Shown here one piece after another: positions 45,737 through 55,609 of a stretch of DNA of 64,000 bases. The DNA comes from Pseudomonas koreensis (GTDB lineage: Bacteria > Pseudomonadota > Gammaproteobacteria > Pseudomonadales > Pseudomonadaceae). The translations under genes and the position numbers were made by a program. Every line of letters begins with the position of its first letter. The first letter of the stretch is position 1. Where the stretch lies: the NCBI RefSeq assembly GCF_012986595.1, contig NZ_JAAQYM010000001.1, forward strand, positions 496,001-560,000, in the 5' to 3' direction. The notes below the pieces were generated by a model. It searched no databases, was not told the DNA's origin, and saw nothing but the letters and a program-made list of their open reading frames with translations.

Positions 45737-45769
45737 AAAAAAGGCTACTCGAAAGAGTGGCCTTTTTTG
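45737..45769 (+). terminator. Terminator of tRNA-fMet copy 1
   Basis: AAAAAAGGCTACTCGAAAGA followed by GTGGCCTTTTTT: short stem with GAAA-type loop and T-tract 7 bases after CCA. Confidence 0.85.
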
Positions 45770-45909
45770 TGCGTGCTCGTTTTTCCAGCCAGCCTCTGCA
45801 TCACACATTGAGACGCGCACAGGAATTCTTTGCATTTCCGAAACTTACCGCGTCGCTGCGACCGTTTGACGCAAATTCACACTTATTTGACCCTTTACGG
45901 GATTAGCGG

Positions 45910-45937
45910 TTGACACCTCGCCGTTCGCCTGTAGAAT
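45910..45937 (+). promoter_or_regulatory. Promoter of initiator tRNA copy 2
   Basis: TTGACA (45910-45915) and TAGAAT (45932-45937), 16-base spacing, same position relative to the tRNA as in copy 1. Confidence 0.85.
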
Positions 45938-45950
45938 GCCGCCACACAGA

Positions 45951-46027
<77 letters not shown>

Positions 46028-46033
46028 AACATC

Positions 46034-46066
46034 AAAAAAGGCTGCTCGAAAGAGTGGCCTTTTTTG
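46034..46066 (+). terminator. Terminator of tRNA-fMet copy 2
   Basis: AAAAAAGGCTGCTCGAAAGA followed by GTGGCCTTTTTT, nearly the same as the terminator of copy 1 (one base difference in the stem). Confidence 0.85.
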
Positions 46067-46306
46067 TATCTGTGGAAAAAGTCCTTTCGCAACAATGATC
46101 TGTCACGCTGCAGTGAAACGCTCAGGATCGTCAGACCCACCGCGTTGCGACTATGCTTGAGTCGCAGGCAAGACGTCTGCAATCCATGACCCGCCCTCGC
46201 CGATACCCGATGAGAGGCGTAGTATTTTGTGATTATTTTTTTCTACAGGGATTGGTAACTTGGCTGGATACCTCCATCCTGTCGCGCACAATCCAAGAGG
46301 TGATTG

Positions 46307-48946
46307 ATGCGCGCCAACTCGTCTGATTCACAAGACACCGTCACAGCAGACCATCCGATCAAGCCCGAGCGCCTGCGCTTGCTGGATCGGTTGAGCAAAT
46401 ATCGCCAGCCGATCGGTCTGGCGGTCACGTTGCTGCTGTTTGCCATTGCGCTGATTGCCTGTCGCCACCTGTTGAGCGAACTCGATCTCTACGCCCTGCA
46501 CGACTCGATCCTGGCTGTGCCAAAACCGGCTCTGCTCGGTGCCTTGGGTGCGACGGTCGTCGGCTTCATTATCCTGCTCGGCTATGAATGGTCGGCCAGC
46601 CGCTATGCCGGCGTGACCCTGCCGCCGCGCACGCTGGCGCTGGGCGGCTTCACCGCGTTTGCAATTGGCAACGCCATCGGCCTGTCGCTGCTGTCCGGCG
46701 GCTCGGTACGCTACCGTTTATATGCAAGACATGGTCTGGGGGCGTCGGAAGTCGCGCACATGACCCTGTTCGCCAGCCTCTCGCTGGGTTGCGCCCTGCC
46801 CCCGCTGGCCGCCCTCGCGACCCTGAGCAACCTGCCCGCTGCCTCTGCCGCCCTGGGCCTGTCAGCAGGCCTGCTCGGCACGATAGCCATGGTGGTGCTG
46901 GGGCTTGGCGCGATTCTGGCGATCGGCATCTATCGCCGACGCCTGCCGGAGCAGCCGTACCGCGACAACCTGCTGGTCCGGGCCGGTCGCCGGACGTTGC
47001 GCCTGCCGGGCCGACGCCTGACCTTCCTGCAACTGATCATCACCGCCCTCGACGTCGCCGCTGCGGCCACCGTGCTTTATCTACTGCTGCCGGAAGCCCC
47101 ACCGTTCGGCGCCTTCCTGCTGGTGTACCTGCTGGCCCTGGCCGCTGGCGTCCTCAGCCACGTACCGGGAGGGGTCGGGGTTTTCGAAGCGATCCTGCTG
47201 GCCGCATTCGCCGACACGCTCGGTGCCGCGCCACTGGCCGCTGCTCTGCTGCTCTATCGCCTGATCTACGTGGTGCTGCCGTTGCTGGTGGCCTGCCTGT
47301 TTTTGCTGATCAACGAAGGCCAGCGCCTGTTCCAGACCCAGACCATGCGCGCGGCGTCTGGTCTGGCGGCGCCGATTCTGGCGGTATTGGTGTTCCTGTC
47401 TGGCGTGGTCCTGCTGTTTTCCGGCGCGACACCGGAGATCGACACTCGTCTGGAACACATCGGCTTCCTGATCCCGCATCGTCTGGTCGACGCCTCGCAC
47501 TTCGGTGCCAGCCTGATCGGCGTACTGTGCCTGATGCTCGCTCAGGGCCTGCGCCGTCGTCTGTCGGCCGCGTGGATGCTGACCACCATTCTGTTGCTGG
47601 TCGGCGCCCTGCTCTCCCTGCTTAAAGGCTTCGACTGGGAAGAAGCCACGCTGATGACCCTTACCGCGGCGTTGCTGGGTGTGTTCCGGCGCTCGTTCTA
47701 TCGCCCGAGCCGCCTGACCGAATTGCCGTTCTCGCCGCTGTATCTGGTGGCCAGCCTGTGCGTACTCGGTGCGTCGACCTGGCTGCTGCTGTTCGCCTAT
47801 CAAGACGTGCCGTACAGCCATCAGTTGTGGTGGCAGTTCACCCTCGACGCTGACGCACCGCGCGGCTTGCGTTCGTTGCTCGGTGCCGCCGTGCTGTTGC
47901 TGGTGATCGCCCTGACCTGGCTGCTGCGCACTGCCCGTCCGGTGATCCATCTGCCGACTCCGGACGAACTGGATCGCGCCGCGAAGATTCTGATGGCCTC
48001 GTCGCAACCCGACGGCGGCCTCGCCCTGACCGGCGACAAGGCGTTGCTGTTTCATCAGAACGACGAAGCTTTCTTGATGTACGCCCGCCGTGGCCGCAGC
48101 CTCGTGGCGCTGTACGACCCGATCGGCCCTGGCCAGCAGCGCGCAGAAATGATCTGGCAGTTCCGCGACCTGTGCGACATCCATCACGCCCGCCCTGTGT
48201 TCTACCAAGTGCGCGCGGAGAACCTGCCGTACTACATGGACATCGGCCTGACCGCGATCAAGCTTGGCGAAGAAGCCCGGGTCGATCTGCATCGCTTTGA
48301 TCTGGAAGCCAAGGGCAAAGAGATGAAGGACCTGCGCTACACCTGGAACCGTGGCACCCGCGATGGCCTGTCGCTGGAAATCCACGAGCCGGGCCAGGCG
48401 CCGATGGACGAACTGAAAGTGATTTCCGATGCGTGGCTGACGGGCAAGAACGTGCGTGAGAAAGGTTTCTCCCTCGGCCGCTTCAGCGACGATTACCTGA
48501 AGCATTTCCGCATTGCGGTGATTCGCTTCGAAGGCCGCCCGGTGGCGTTCGCCAACCTGCTCGAGACCTACAGCCATGACCTGGCCAGTCTCGACCTGAT
48601 GCGCGCGCACCCGGACGCCCCCAAGCTGACCATGGAATTCATGATGGTCGGCCTGATTCAACACTATAAGAGTCACGGATACGCGCGCTTCAGCCTGGGC
48701 ATGGTGCCGTTGTCGGGGTTGCAACCCCGGCGTGGTGCACCGCTGACCCAGCGCTTGGGCTCGATGGTCTTCCGCCGTGGTGAGCAGCTGTACAACTTCC
48801 AAGGCTTGCGCCGCTTCAAAGACAAGTTCCAGCCTGACTGGGAACCCCGTTATATGGCCGTGCCCGCCGGACTCGATCCGCTGGTGGCGCTGGCCGATAC
48901 TGCTGCCCTGATCGCGGGCGGCTTGACTGGATTGGTGAAACGCTGA
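46307..48946 (+). CDS. mprF: Bifunctional lysylphosphatidylglycerol flippase/synthetase MprF
   Basis: An 879-residue membrane enzyme. The N-terminal half has about 13-14 transmembrane segments (flippase domain, with SVRYRLYARHGLG and HVPGGVGVFEAILL). The C-terminal 330 residues are the cytosolic DUF2156 synthetase domain of GNAT-like fold (LMASSQPDGGLALTGDKALLFHQ, KLTMEFMMVGLIQHYKSHGYARFSLGMVPLSG). It transfers an aminoacyl group from tRNA to phosphatidylglycerol, lowering surface charge and giving resistance to cationic peptides. ATG 46307 follows AAGAGG; an in-frame TTG lies one codon earlier. It is coupled to the next gene. Confidence 0.94.
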   Translation: MRANSSDSQDTVTADHPIKPERLRLLDRLSKYRQPIGLAVTLLLFAIALIACRHLLSELDLYALHDSILAVPKPALLGALGATVVGFIILLGYEWSASRYAGVTLPPRTLALGGFTAFAIGNAIGLSLLSGGSVRYRLYARHGLGASEVAHMTLFASLSLGCALPPLAALATLSNLPAASAALGLSAGLLGTIAMVVLGLGAILAIGIYRRRLPEQPYRDNLLVRAGRRTLRLPGRRLTFLQLIITALDVAAAATVLYLLLPEAPPFGAFLLVYLLALAAGVLSHVPGGVGVFEAILLAAFADTLGAAPLAAALLLYRLIYVVLPLLVACLFLLINEGQRLFQTQTMRAASGLAAPILAVLVFLSGVVLLFSGATPEIDTRLEHIGFLIPHRLVDASHFGASLIGVLCLMLAQGLRRRLSAAWMLTTILLLVGALLSLLKGFDWEEATLMTLTAALLGVFRRSFYRPSRLTELPFSPLYLVASLCVLGASTWLLLFAYQDVPYSHQLWWQFTLDADAPRGLRSLLGAAVLLLVIALTWLLRTARPVIHLPTPDELDRAAKILMASSQPDGGLALTGDKALLFHQNDEAFLMYARRGRSLVALYDPIGPGQQRAEMIWQFRDLCDIHHARPVFYQVRAENLPYYMDIGLTAIKLGEEARVDLHRFDLEAKGKEMKDLRYTWNRGTRDGLSLEIHEPGQAPMDELKVISDAWLTGKNVREKGFSLGRFSDDYLKHFRIAVIRFEGRPVAFANLLETYSHDLASLDLMRAHPDAPKLTMEFMMVGLIQHYKSHGYARFSLGMVPLSGLQPRRGAPLTQRLGSMVFRRGEQLYNFQGLRRFKDKFQPDWEPRYMAVPAGLDPLVALADTAALIAGGLTGLVKR

Positions 48947-50238
48947 TGATTCAACGCTCCCTGAAGTACATCCTGGCCGCACTGATCGTGCTGGCCGTGA
49001 TTGCCGGCGGCGGTTACTGGTACCTCAAACGCCCGGCACCGCAACCGACCCTGCAACCGCTGACGGCCGCCGACGGCACGGTCATGACCCGCGTCATTCC
49101 GGGCACCCAGCCCAAGGCGCAGGTGCTGGTGGCGGTCAATGACGACCAGAAGCTGACCGACAACCAACTGAGCACCCTGAGCCGCAGCGCCTCGGCGCAA
49201 ATCGTTCAGGTGATTCTGCCAAAGGACTGCCTGCAACAGAGCCGCGCCCTGCAAACCGGCCTGCGCGAACTGAATGGCCCGGCCACGCTGGTCAGCGGTA
49301 TCGGCCCTGGCGCCGTGCTGGCCTGGCGCTGGTTGTCCGAGCAAAAGGACGACAAGGCCCAGGCCATCTCGGTTGACCTGGCCCTGGAAAAACCCGGCTG
49401 CACCCACCTGCTGCCGAAATCCGCTGCCCACGGTCACTGGCTGGTGGCGTGGAACGATAACCCGGACGATACCAGCGCCGGTTTCGTACGCGATCAACCG
49501 AACGCCGAAACCAGCATCAGCGACTACGACATCAACCTGCCGCAAGTGCTGAACAACGAACTGCGCAAAATCCTCGTCGGCGGCGACAAGGCCAACGGTG
49601 GTCTGGCGATCCCGGTGGTTGAAGTGCCGGCCGGTCAGGCCAAAGACACTGTGACCCTGTTCCTCTCCGGTGACGGCGGCTGGCGCGACCTCGACCGCGA
49701 TGTGGCGGGCGAGATGGCCAAGATCGGTTATCCGGTGGTCGGCATCGACACTCTGCGCTACTACTGGCAGCACAAGAGCCCGGAGCAAAGCGCGCTGGAC
49801 CTGACCGAACTGATGCAGCACTACCGGCAGAAGTGGGGCACCAAGCGCTTCATCCTCACCGGTTATTCGTTCGGTGCTGACGTGTTGCCGGCGATCTACA
49901 ACCGCCTGCCGGACACCGAGCAGCAGCGCGTCGACGCCATTATCCTGCTGGCCTTCGCCCGCACCGGCAGCTTCGAAATCGAAGTCGAAGGCTGGCTCGG
50001 CAACGCTGGTAAAGAAGCCGCCACCGGCCCGGAAATGGCCAAGCTGCCAGCCGCCAAAGTGGTGTGCATCTACGGCGCCGAGGAAACCGACGAAAGCGGC
50101 TGCACCGACAAGACCGCAGTGGGCGAAGCTGTGAAGCTTCCTGGCGGCCACCACTTCGACGAGAACTACCCGGCGCTGGCCAAGCGTCTGGTGGACTTGA
50201 TCGAGAAACGTCAGAACAAGGATCAACCGGCAGAGTGA
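48946..50238 (+). CDS. virJ: AcvB/VirJ-family hydrolase
   Basis: A 430-residue exported protein: N-terminal membrane anchor or signal (YILAALIVLAVIAGGGYWYL), a first alpha/beta region, and a C-terminal alpha/beta-hydrolase-like domain starting LFLSGDGGWRDLDRDVAGEMA with the nucleophile elbow GYSFGAD near residue 308 and a histidine in GGHHFD near the end. This is the VirJ/AcvB family. In other bacteria AcvB partners MprF/LpiA and hydrolyses aminoacyl-phosphatidylglycerol. The start overlaps the mprF stop (TGATG), strengthening that link. Confidence 0.87.
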   Translation: MIQRSLKYILAALIVLAVIAGGGYWYLKRPAPQPTLQPLTAADGTVMTRVIPGTQPKAQVLVAVNDDQKLTDNQLSTLSRSASAQIVQVILPKDCLQQSRALQTGLRELNGPATLVSGIGPGAVLAWRWLSEQKDDKAQAISVDLALEKPGCTHLLPKSAAHGHWLVAWNDNPDDTSAGFVRDQPNAETSISDYDINLPQVLNNELRKILVGGDKANGGLAIPVVEVPAGQAKDTVTLFLSGDGGWRDLDRDVAGEMAKIGYPVVGIDTLRYYWQHKSPEQSALDLTELMQHYRQKWGTKRFILTGYSFGADVLPAIYNRLPDTEQQRVDAIILLAFARTGSFEIEVEGWLGNAGKEAATGPEMAKLPAAKVVCIYGAEETDESGCTDKTAVGEAVKLPGGHHFDENYPALAKRLVDLIEKRQNKDQPAE

Positions 50239-50255
50239 TCTGAGCAGACAAAACC

Positions 50256-50292
50256 AAAAGCCCCCGCAGCCTTACGGTTGCGGGGGCTTTTT
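50256..50292 (+). terminator. Rho-independent terminator after virJ
   Basis: AAAAGCCCCCGCAGCC, loop TTAC, GGTTGCGGGGGCTTTTT; strong GC stem with T-tract 18 bases beyond the virJ stop. Confidence 0.92.
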
Positions 50293-50319
50293 ACATCTCG
50301 GACGATGATCCCATTCCCC

Positions 50320-50408
50320 TGTAGGAGTGAGCCTGCTCGCGATAGCGGAGTGTCAGTCACTGATTTGCAAGCTGACACTCCGCTATCGCGAGCAGGCTCA
50401 CTCCTACA
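50320..50408. repeat. REP-type inverted repeat, family C
   Basis: TGTAGGAGTGAGCCTGCTCG extended by CGATAGCGGAGTGTCAG; the right arm is the exact complement ending CTCACTCCTACA. The stem reaches about 38 bp, longer than the other family C copies. Confidence 0.92.
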
Positions 50409-50560
50409 GGGAATTGCGTGTCCGACGTGTAGTTTTGTTTACTTCCCGTCTCTCAATATCGGATGACGCCCACAGACCTTGTAGGCAAACTCCGAATCTC
50501 ATATTTGAGCGGCTTGCTGCCCTGTTGCGCTGTTTTTTGACGGGATACTCTCCAGACGTC

Positions 50561-50728
50561 GCTGACTCATTCAGCGATCGGGTGTGGTAACCCGGAGAAA
50601 CCAATACGACAGCAAGCTCATCGAGTTTTGGCGGCTGTGCGTGGGACGCTTTCGGGCGTGCCGGTTTCTTTGGTTCCCGGTTTACCACCCTGCGTACAGC
50701 TGCCTCCCTTTCGCGTGGTAACGAAAGT
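50561..50728 (+). ncRNA. Candidate structured RNA leader of the DUF3077 gene
   Basis: A dense set of complementary segments ends 29 bases before the DUF3077 start: hairpin CGCTGA/TCAGCG (50561-50577); hairpin CGGGT/ACCCG (50580-50595) with loop GTGGTA; a 12-bp helix with two G-U pairs between 50631-50642 and 50694-50705; GAAACC (50598-50603) with GGTTTC (50664-50669); and hairpin CTTTCG/CGAAAG (50709-50728) whose loop again holds GTGGTAA. TTACCAC (50683-50689) can pair with either loop. No known Rfam family is claimed. Confidence 0.4.
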
Positions 50729-50757
50729 CGCGGCACTTCGAACCAAGGAGTAACACG

Positions 50758-51084
50758 ATGACCGAAACTGATCAGCACGGACTCGCACACCTTAAAACCG
50801 TCGGCTTCACCCCTTTGCTCTACAACTCGGATCAAGCGTTCTTCAACGTCCGCGCCGGCATCCCGATCATGGATGCCCTGTCCCAATCCTCCGACCTACT
50901 GTCCCTCGCCAAATCCTTCGCCGAGGACGCTGCCTTCATCAAAGACACCGACCGCCATGCCTGGGCTGCGCATTACCTGACGGTGATGGGCAAAGCCTTG
51001 ATTGATGACGTGATCCAAGCGCTGATCCATCGACCTGCGCGAACGGATACCGAGTCTGAAGTAGATGTGCCTGTGAGGTTTTAG
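50758..51084 (+). CDS. DUF3077 domain protein
   Basis: A 108-residue protein of the small Pseudomonas DUF3077 family: the central segment LFFNVRAGIPIMDALSQSSDLLSLAK-like (here AFFNVRAGIPIMDALSQSSD) and a helical AWAAHYLTVMGKALIDDVI stretch. AAGGAG precedes ATG 50758. Molecular function is unknown. It follows the structured leader described separately and has no operon partner; a family A repeat and a terminator follow. Confidence 0.85.
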   Translation: MTETDQHGLAHLKTVGFTPLLYNSDQAFFNVRAGIPIMDALSQSSDLLSLAKSFAEDAAFIKDTDRHAWAAHYLTVMGKALIDDVIQALIHRPARTDTESEVDVPVRF

Positions 51085-51097
51085 AGGTTTGAAGATC

Positions 51098-51172
51098 AAA
51101 AGATCGCAGCCTTCGGCAGCTCCTACAGGTTTCGCATTCCATGTAGGAGCTGCCGAAGGCTGCGATCTTTTG
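51098..51172. repeat. REP-type inverted repeat, family A
   Basis: AAAAGATCGCAGCCTTCGGC ... CTCCTACA, 16-base spacer, TGTAGGAGCTGCCGAAGGCT, GCGATCTTTT. Confidence 0.9.
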
Positions 51173-51190
51173 ATCTGAAGTTGCCGCCCA

Positions 51191-51232
51191 CAAAAAAGCC
51201 CCCGCCAGCCACAAGGCCGACGGGGGCTTTTC
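51191..51232. terminator. Bidirectional terminator downstream of kup
   Basis: AAAAAAGCCCCCG, loop region, CGGGGGCTTTT, 15 bases beyond the kup stop on the minus strand; also serves convergent transcription. Confidence 0.85.
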
Positions 51233-51246
51233 AGTTGAGGAGAATC

Positions 51247-53148
51247 TTACATCTCCACCTGCGTCCCCAACTCGATCACCCGGTTCAGCGGCAGATTGAA
51301 GAAGCGCAAATTGCCGTTGGCATTCTTCAACATGAACGCAAACAACGCTTCACGCCAACGCGCCATGCCCTCGAGTTTCGAGGCAATCACCGTTTCGCGG
51401 CTGAGGAAGTAGGTGGTGCGCATCGGGCTGAAATCCAGATCATCCAGATGGCACAGCTTCAGCGCCTGCGGCACGTCCGGCTCGTCGGTGAAGCCGAAGT
51501 GCAGGATCACCCGGAAGAAGCCCTCCCCGTGTGCCTCGACCTCAAAGCGTCGTGATGGTGGTACGCGCGGGATGTCTTCGTAGACCACCGTCAACAACAC
51601 CACCTGCTCATGCAGCACCTGGTTATGCAGCAGGTTGTGCAACAGCGCGTGCGGTACGGCGTCGGAGCGCGCGGTGAGGAACACCGCGGTGCCCTGCACC
51701 CGGTGCGGGGGTTGCACACGGATGCTGCTGATGAAGATCGGCAGCGGCAGCGCGCCTTCGTCGAGGCGATCGACGAGAAGCTCCTTGCCGCGCTTCCACG
51801 TGGTCATCAGGATAAACAGCACAATCCCCGCGAGGACCGGGAACGCACCGCCCTGGATGATCTTCGGTACGTTGGCGGCGAAGAACATGCCATCGACCAG
51901 CAGGAAGCCGAGCAGAATCGGCACCGCCAGCAGCGGTGGCCATTTCCACAGCAGCAGAATCACCGCCGCCACCAGAATACTGGTGATCAGCATGGTGCCG
52001 GTCACCGCCACACCGTAGGCAGACGCCAGCGCGCCGGAGGACTCGAAACCGATCACCAGCAGGATCACGCCGACCATCAACGCCCAGTTCACCGCACCGA
52101 TGTAGATCTGCCCTTGTTCGGCACTGGACGTGTGCTGAATGTGCATGCGCGGGATGTAGCCGAGTTGAATGGCTTGACGGGTCAACGAGAACGCACCGGA
52201 GATCACTGCTTGCGAAGCGATCACCGTGGCCAGGGTTGCCAGCACCACCAGCGGCACCAGTGCCCAGTTCGGCGCCAGCAAGTAGAACGGGTTACGTGCC
52301 GCTTCCGGGTTTTCCAGCAGCAATGCACCCTGACCGAAGTAGTTCAGCACCAGCGCCGGCAGGACCAGCGCCAGCCACGCACGGGCAATCGGCTTGCGAC
52401 CGAAGTGGCCCATGTCGGCGTACAGCGCTTCGGCACCGGTCAATGCCAGCACCACCGCGCCGAGAATCGCCACGCCCATGCCCGGGTGCACCATGAAGAA
52501 ACGCACGCCCCAGATCGGGTTCAGCGCATTCAACACTTCAGGGTGTCTGACGATCCCGCTGACACCCAGACCGCCGAGCACCAGGAACCACGCCACCATC
52601 ACCGGGCCAAACAGCTTGCCGATGCGATCGGTACCGTGTTTTTGAATCAAGAACAGCCCGACCAGCACCACCAGTGCCAATGGCACCACCCAGCGCTCCA
52701 GACCGTCGAACGCCAGCTCCAGACCTTCAACTGCCGACAACACGGAAATCGCCGGCGTGATCATGCTGTCGCCGTAAAACAGCGCGGCACCGATCAGCCC
52801 CAGAATCACCAGAACCGCCTGCAACTTCGGATAGCGACTCGATGCGCGCCGCGCCAGGGCGGTCAGTGCCATGATCCCGCCTTCACCCTGGTTGTCGGCG
52901 CGCAGGACGAACAACACGTACTTGATCGTGACCACCCAGATCAACGACCAGAAAATCAACGCGAGAATCCCGAAGACTCCATCGTGATTGACCGGCACCC
53001 CGTAGTGACCAGCGAAAACTTCTTTGAGGGTGTACAACGGGCTCGTGCCGATGTCGCCGTAAACCACCCCGACTGCCGCGACCAGCATGCTCAACGGTTT
53101 TGCAGCCGAATGCTCGGCGCCCGCCGCCTGACTACTTGCCTGACCCAT
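51247..53148 (-). CDS. kup: Kup-type potassium transporter
   Basis: A 633-residue low-affinity potassium uptake protein with about 12 transmembrane segments (starting [21 protein letters not shown], the Kup/HAK signature) and a C-terminal cytosolic domain of about 180 residues ([31 protein letters not shown]). It imports K+ probably with protons. Length agrees with E. coli Kup (622). A single monocistronic gene; rimO is divergent across a 290-bp region. Confidence 0.95.
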   Translation of the reverse strand: MGQASSQAAGAEHSAAKPLSMLVAAVGVVYGDIGTSPLYTLKEVFAGHYGVPVNHDGVFGILALIFWSLIWVVTIKYVLFVLRADNQGEGGIMALTALARRASSRYPKLQAVLVILGLIGAALFYGDSMITPAISVLSAVEGLELAFDGLERWVVPLALVVLVGLFLIQKHGTDRIGKLFGPVMVAWFLVLGGLGVSGIVRHPEVLNALNPIWGVRFFMVHPGMGVAILGAVVLALTGAEALYADMGHFGRKPIARAWLALVLPALVLNYFGQGALLLENPEAARNPFYLLAPNWALVPLVVLATLATVIASQAVISGAFSLTRQAIQLGYIPRMHIQHTSSAEQGQIYIGAVNWALMVGVILLVIGFESSGALASAYGVAVTGTMLITSILVAAVILLLWKWPPLLAVPILLGFLLVDGMFFAANVPKIIQGGAFPVLAGIVLFILMTTWKRGKELLVDRLDEGALPLPIFISSIRVQPPHRVQGTAVFLTARSDAVPHALLHNLLHNQVLHEQVVLLTVVYEDIPRVPPSRRFEVEAHGEGFFRVILHFGFTDEPDVPQALKLCHLDDLDFSPMRTTYFLSRETVIASKLEGMARWREALFAFMLKNANGNLRFFNLPLNRVIELGTQVEM

Positions 53149-53438
53149 CCAACACTCCTACTTCTCAGAACCGGCTTCTTTGAATGAAGCACTATGCTTT
53201 GTGGTGCAGCATGCGCTGTTTTACCCGTTGTTACAGACGTTTTGTTGACTGTAAAAAATTGGTAAAGCTCAACGGCGCGAAGCATAGCGCAGCACTCGTC
53301 GTATTTCCCTGCATAAAGCTGGTCAAGTGCGTTGCTCACCGCTAGAATTGCGCACTTTTTGATCAGAGGCGCGCCCTAAGCGCCCGTCCGTCGGCTTTCC
53401 CTCACGGTGAGCGACGTCACAAAATACCGAGGTTAGAC

Positions 53439-54776
53439 ATGTCCACCACTCCTGCGCCGGCCAATCCAAAGGTTGGCTTCGTATCTCTGGGTTGCCCGAA
53501 AGCACTGGTCGACTCCGAGCGCATCCTGACCCAGCTGCGCATGGAAGGCTATGACGTGGTGTCCACCTATCAGGACGCCGATGTCGTGGTGGTCAACACC
53601 TGCGGTTTCATCGACTCGGCCAAGGCTGAATCGCTGGAAGTGATCGGTGAAGCGATCAAGGAAAACGGCAAGGTGATCGTCACCGGTTGCATGGGCGTGG
53701 AAGAAGGTAATATCCGCGACGTGCACCCGAGCGTGCTGGCCGTGACCGGTCCGCAGCAGTACGAGCAAGTGGTCAACGCCGTGCACGAAGTGGTGCCACC
53801 GCGTCAGGATCACAACCCGCTGATCGACCTGGTGCCGCCGCAAGGCATCAAGCTGACCCCGCGCCACTACGCCTACCTGAAGATTTCCGAAGGCTGCAAC
53901 CACAGCTGCAGCTTCTGCATCATCCCGTCGATGCGCGGCAAACTGGTCAGCCGTCCGGTCGGCGACGTACTCGATGAGGCCCAGCGCCTGGTCAAGTCGG
54001 GCGTCAAAGAGCTGTTGGTGATCTCGCAAGACACCAGCGCCTACGGCGTCGACGTCAAATACCGCACCGGTTTCTGGAACGGCGCGCCGGTGAAAACCCG
54101 CATGACTGAACTCTGCGAAGCGCTGAGCACCCTCGGCGTCTGGGTCCGTCTGCACTACGTTTACCCGTACCCGCACGTTGACGAGCTGATCCCGCTGATG
54201 GCCGCCGGCAAGATCCTGCCGTACCTGGACATCCCGTTCCAGCACGCCAGCCCGAAAGTGCTGAAGGCGATGAAACGCCCGGCGTTCGAAGACAAGACCC
54301 TGGCACGGATCAAGAACTGGCGCGAAATCTGCCCGGACCTGATCATCCGTTCGACCTTCATCGTCGGCTTCCCGGGCGAAACCGAAGAAGACTTCCAATA
54401 CCTGCTGAACTGGCTGACCGAAGCCCAGCTCGACCGCGTTGGCTGTTTCCAATACTCGCCGGTAGATGGCGCTCCGGCCAATGATCTGGACCTGGAAGTG
54501 GTGCCGGACGAAGTCAAACAAGACCGTTGGGAGCGCTTCATGGCGCACCAGCAGGCAATCAGCTCGGCACGCCTGCAAATGCGCATCGGCCGTGAAATCG
54601 AAGTGCTGGTGGACGAAGTCGACGAGCAAGGCGCGGTCGGCCGCTGCTTCTTCGACGCCCCGGAAATCGACGGTAACGTGTTTATCGACAACGGCAGCAA
54701 TCTGAAGCCGGGCGACAAGGTCTGGTGCAAAGTGACTGACGCTGACGAATACGACCTGTGGGCTGAACAGATCTGA
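53439..54776 (+). CDS. rimO: Ribosomal protein S12 methylthiotransferase RimO
   Basis: A 445-residue radical-SAM enzyme that adds a methylthio group to the conserved Asp of ribosomal protein S12. The N-terminal UPF0004 domain has three cluster cysteines (LGCPKAL, NTCGFI, TGCMG); the radical-SAM CxxxCxxC is CNHSCSFC near residue 155; the C-terminal TRAM domain ends [14 protein letters not shown]. Length matches E. coli RimO (441). ATG 53439 lies after GAGGTTAG. Confidence 0.97.
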   Translation: MSTTPAPANPKVGFVSLGCPKALVDSERILTQLRMEGYDVVSTYQDADVVVVNTCGFIDSAKAESLEVIGEAIKENGKVIVTGCMGVEEGNIRDVHPSVLAVTGPQQYEQVVNAVHEVVPPRQDHNPLIDLVPPQGIKLTPRHYAYLKISEGCNHSCSFCIIPSMRGKLVSRPVGDVLDEAQRLVKSGVKELLVISQDTSAYGVDVKYRTGFWNGAPVKTRMTELCEALSTLGVWVRLHYVYPYPHVDELIPLMAAGKILPYLDIPFQHASPKVLKAMKRPAFEDKTLARIKNWREICPDLIIRSTFIVGFPGETEEDFQYLLNWLTEAQLDRVGCFQYSPVDGAPANDLDLEVVPDEVKQDRWERFMAHQQAISSARLQMRIGREIEVLVDEVDEQGAVGRCFFDAPEIDGNVFIDNGSNLKPGDKVWCKVTDADEYDLWAEQI

Positions 54777-54788
54777 CGCAGAAGCCAC

Positions 54789-54863
54789 TGTAGGAGCTGC
54801 CGGAGGCTGCGATCTTTTGATCTTGAAAAGATCGCAGCCTCGTTTCACTCGACAGCTCCTACA
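54789..54863. repeat. REP-type inverted repeat, family A (inverse arrangement)
   Basis: TGTAGGAGCTGCCGGAGGCT, GCGATCTTTTGATC ... GAAAAGATCGCAGCCT, ending GACAGCTCCTACA. The right arm has an insertion/substitution (CGTTTCACTC). Confidence 0.88.
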
Positions 54864-54880
54864 GGGATTGCGCTGATATC

Positions 54881-54918
54881 AAAAGCCCCGCTCTTTTTAC
54901 AAGATGCGGGGCTTTTTT
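54881..54918 (+). terminator. Rho-independent terminator after rimO
   Basis: AAAAGCCCCGC, 14-base loop, GCGGGGCTTTTTT, about 105 bases beyond the rimO stop. Confidence 0.88.
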
Positions 54919-54979
54919 ACGGCTATCGTTTGCTGTGGGAAGGACTCCCGCTTATCCACTTGAAAAGAGGCAGACGGGC

Positions 54980-55453
54980 ATGCGTCAGCATTCGGTCATC
55001 CACACGCCGAAACTCAGCGACTATCAGGAACTGACCCGGGTCTGGGAGGCCTCGGTTCGCGCGACCCATGATTTTCTGCCGGACAGCTACATCCAGTTGC
55101 TGCGCAATCTGGTGCTCACCCGTTACCTGGACGCGGTGATGTTGATCTGTACCAAAGATCACCAACAGCGCATCACCGGATTCGCCGGGGTCGCGGCGGG
55201 CAAGATCGAGATGCTGTTCATCGATCCCGCCCATCGAGGCCAAGGGCTGGGGAAGAAGCTGTTGAATTACGCCATGCAGCACCTGAACGCCGATGAACTG
55301 GACGTCAACGAACAGAATCCGCAGGCGCTGGGGTTCTATTTCAAGCAAGGCTTCGAAGTGATCGGCCGCTCGGAGGTGGATGGCATGGGCCAGCCGTACC
55401 CGTTGCTGCATATGCGCTTGCGGCAGAATCAGCAGCGCTCCAGCAATGGCTGA
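54980..55453 (+). CDS. GNAT-family N-acetyltransferase
   Basis: A 157-residue acetyltransferase. The acetyl-CoA binding motif A is FIDPAHRGQGLGKKLL (R/Q-x-x-G-x-G/A), preceded by GFAGVAAGKIEMLF and followed by the motif B helix and NPQALGFYFKQGFEVIGRSEVD. The start 54980 is chosen for its AGAGG site; an in-frame start at 54935 would add 15 residues running into the terminator. Substrate unknown. Confidence 0.86.
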   Translation: MRQHSVIHTPKLSDYQELTRVWEASVRATHDFLPDSYIQLLRNLVLTRYLDAVMLICTKDHQQRITGFAGVAAGKIEMLFIDPAHRGQGLGKKLLNYAMQHLNADELDVNEQNPQALGFYFKQGFEVIGRSEVDGMGQPYPLLHMRLRQNQQRSSNG

Positions 55454-55470
55454 CATAACCCAAAGCCCTG

Positions 55471-55542
55471 TGTAGGAGCTGCCGAAGGCTGCGATCTTTG
55501 CTTTCAAAGATCAAAAGATCGCAGCCTTCGGCAGCTCCTACA
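55471..55542. repeat. REP-type inverted repeat, family A (inverse arrangement)
   Basis: TGTAGGAGCTGCCGAAGGCT, GCGATCTTTG ... CAAAAGATCGCAGCCTTCGG, CAGCTCCTACA. Near-perfect complement with the GATCTTT ends in the centre. Confidence 0.9.
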
Positions 55543-55609
55543 AATGGAACCGGGCTTAACCGGCGCCACACAGGTACAATGCTCACCCCTTTTTTGTTAC
55601 GGCCCTGTC

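Noticed and set aside
50404..50886. 160-residue reading on the minus strand over the DUF3077 leader
   Set aside because: It runs antisense through the structured leader and into the DUF3077 gene, has no ribosome-binding site, and its basic low-complexity sequence looks like a translation of the paired RNA segments.
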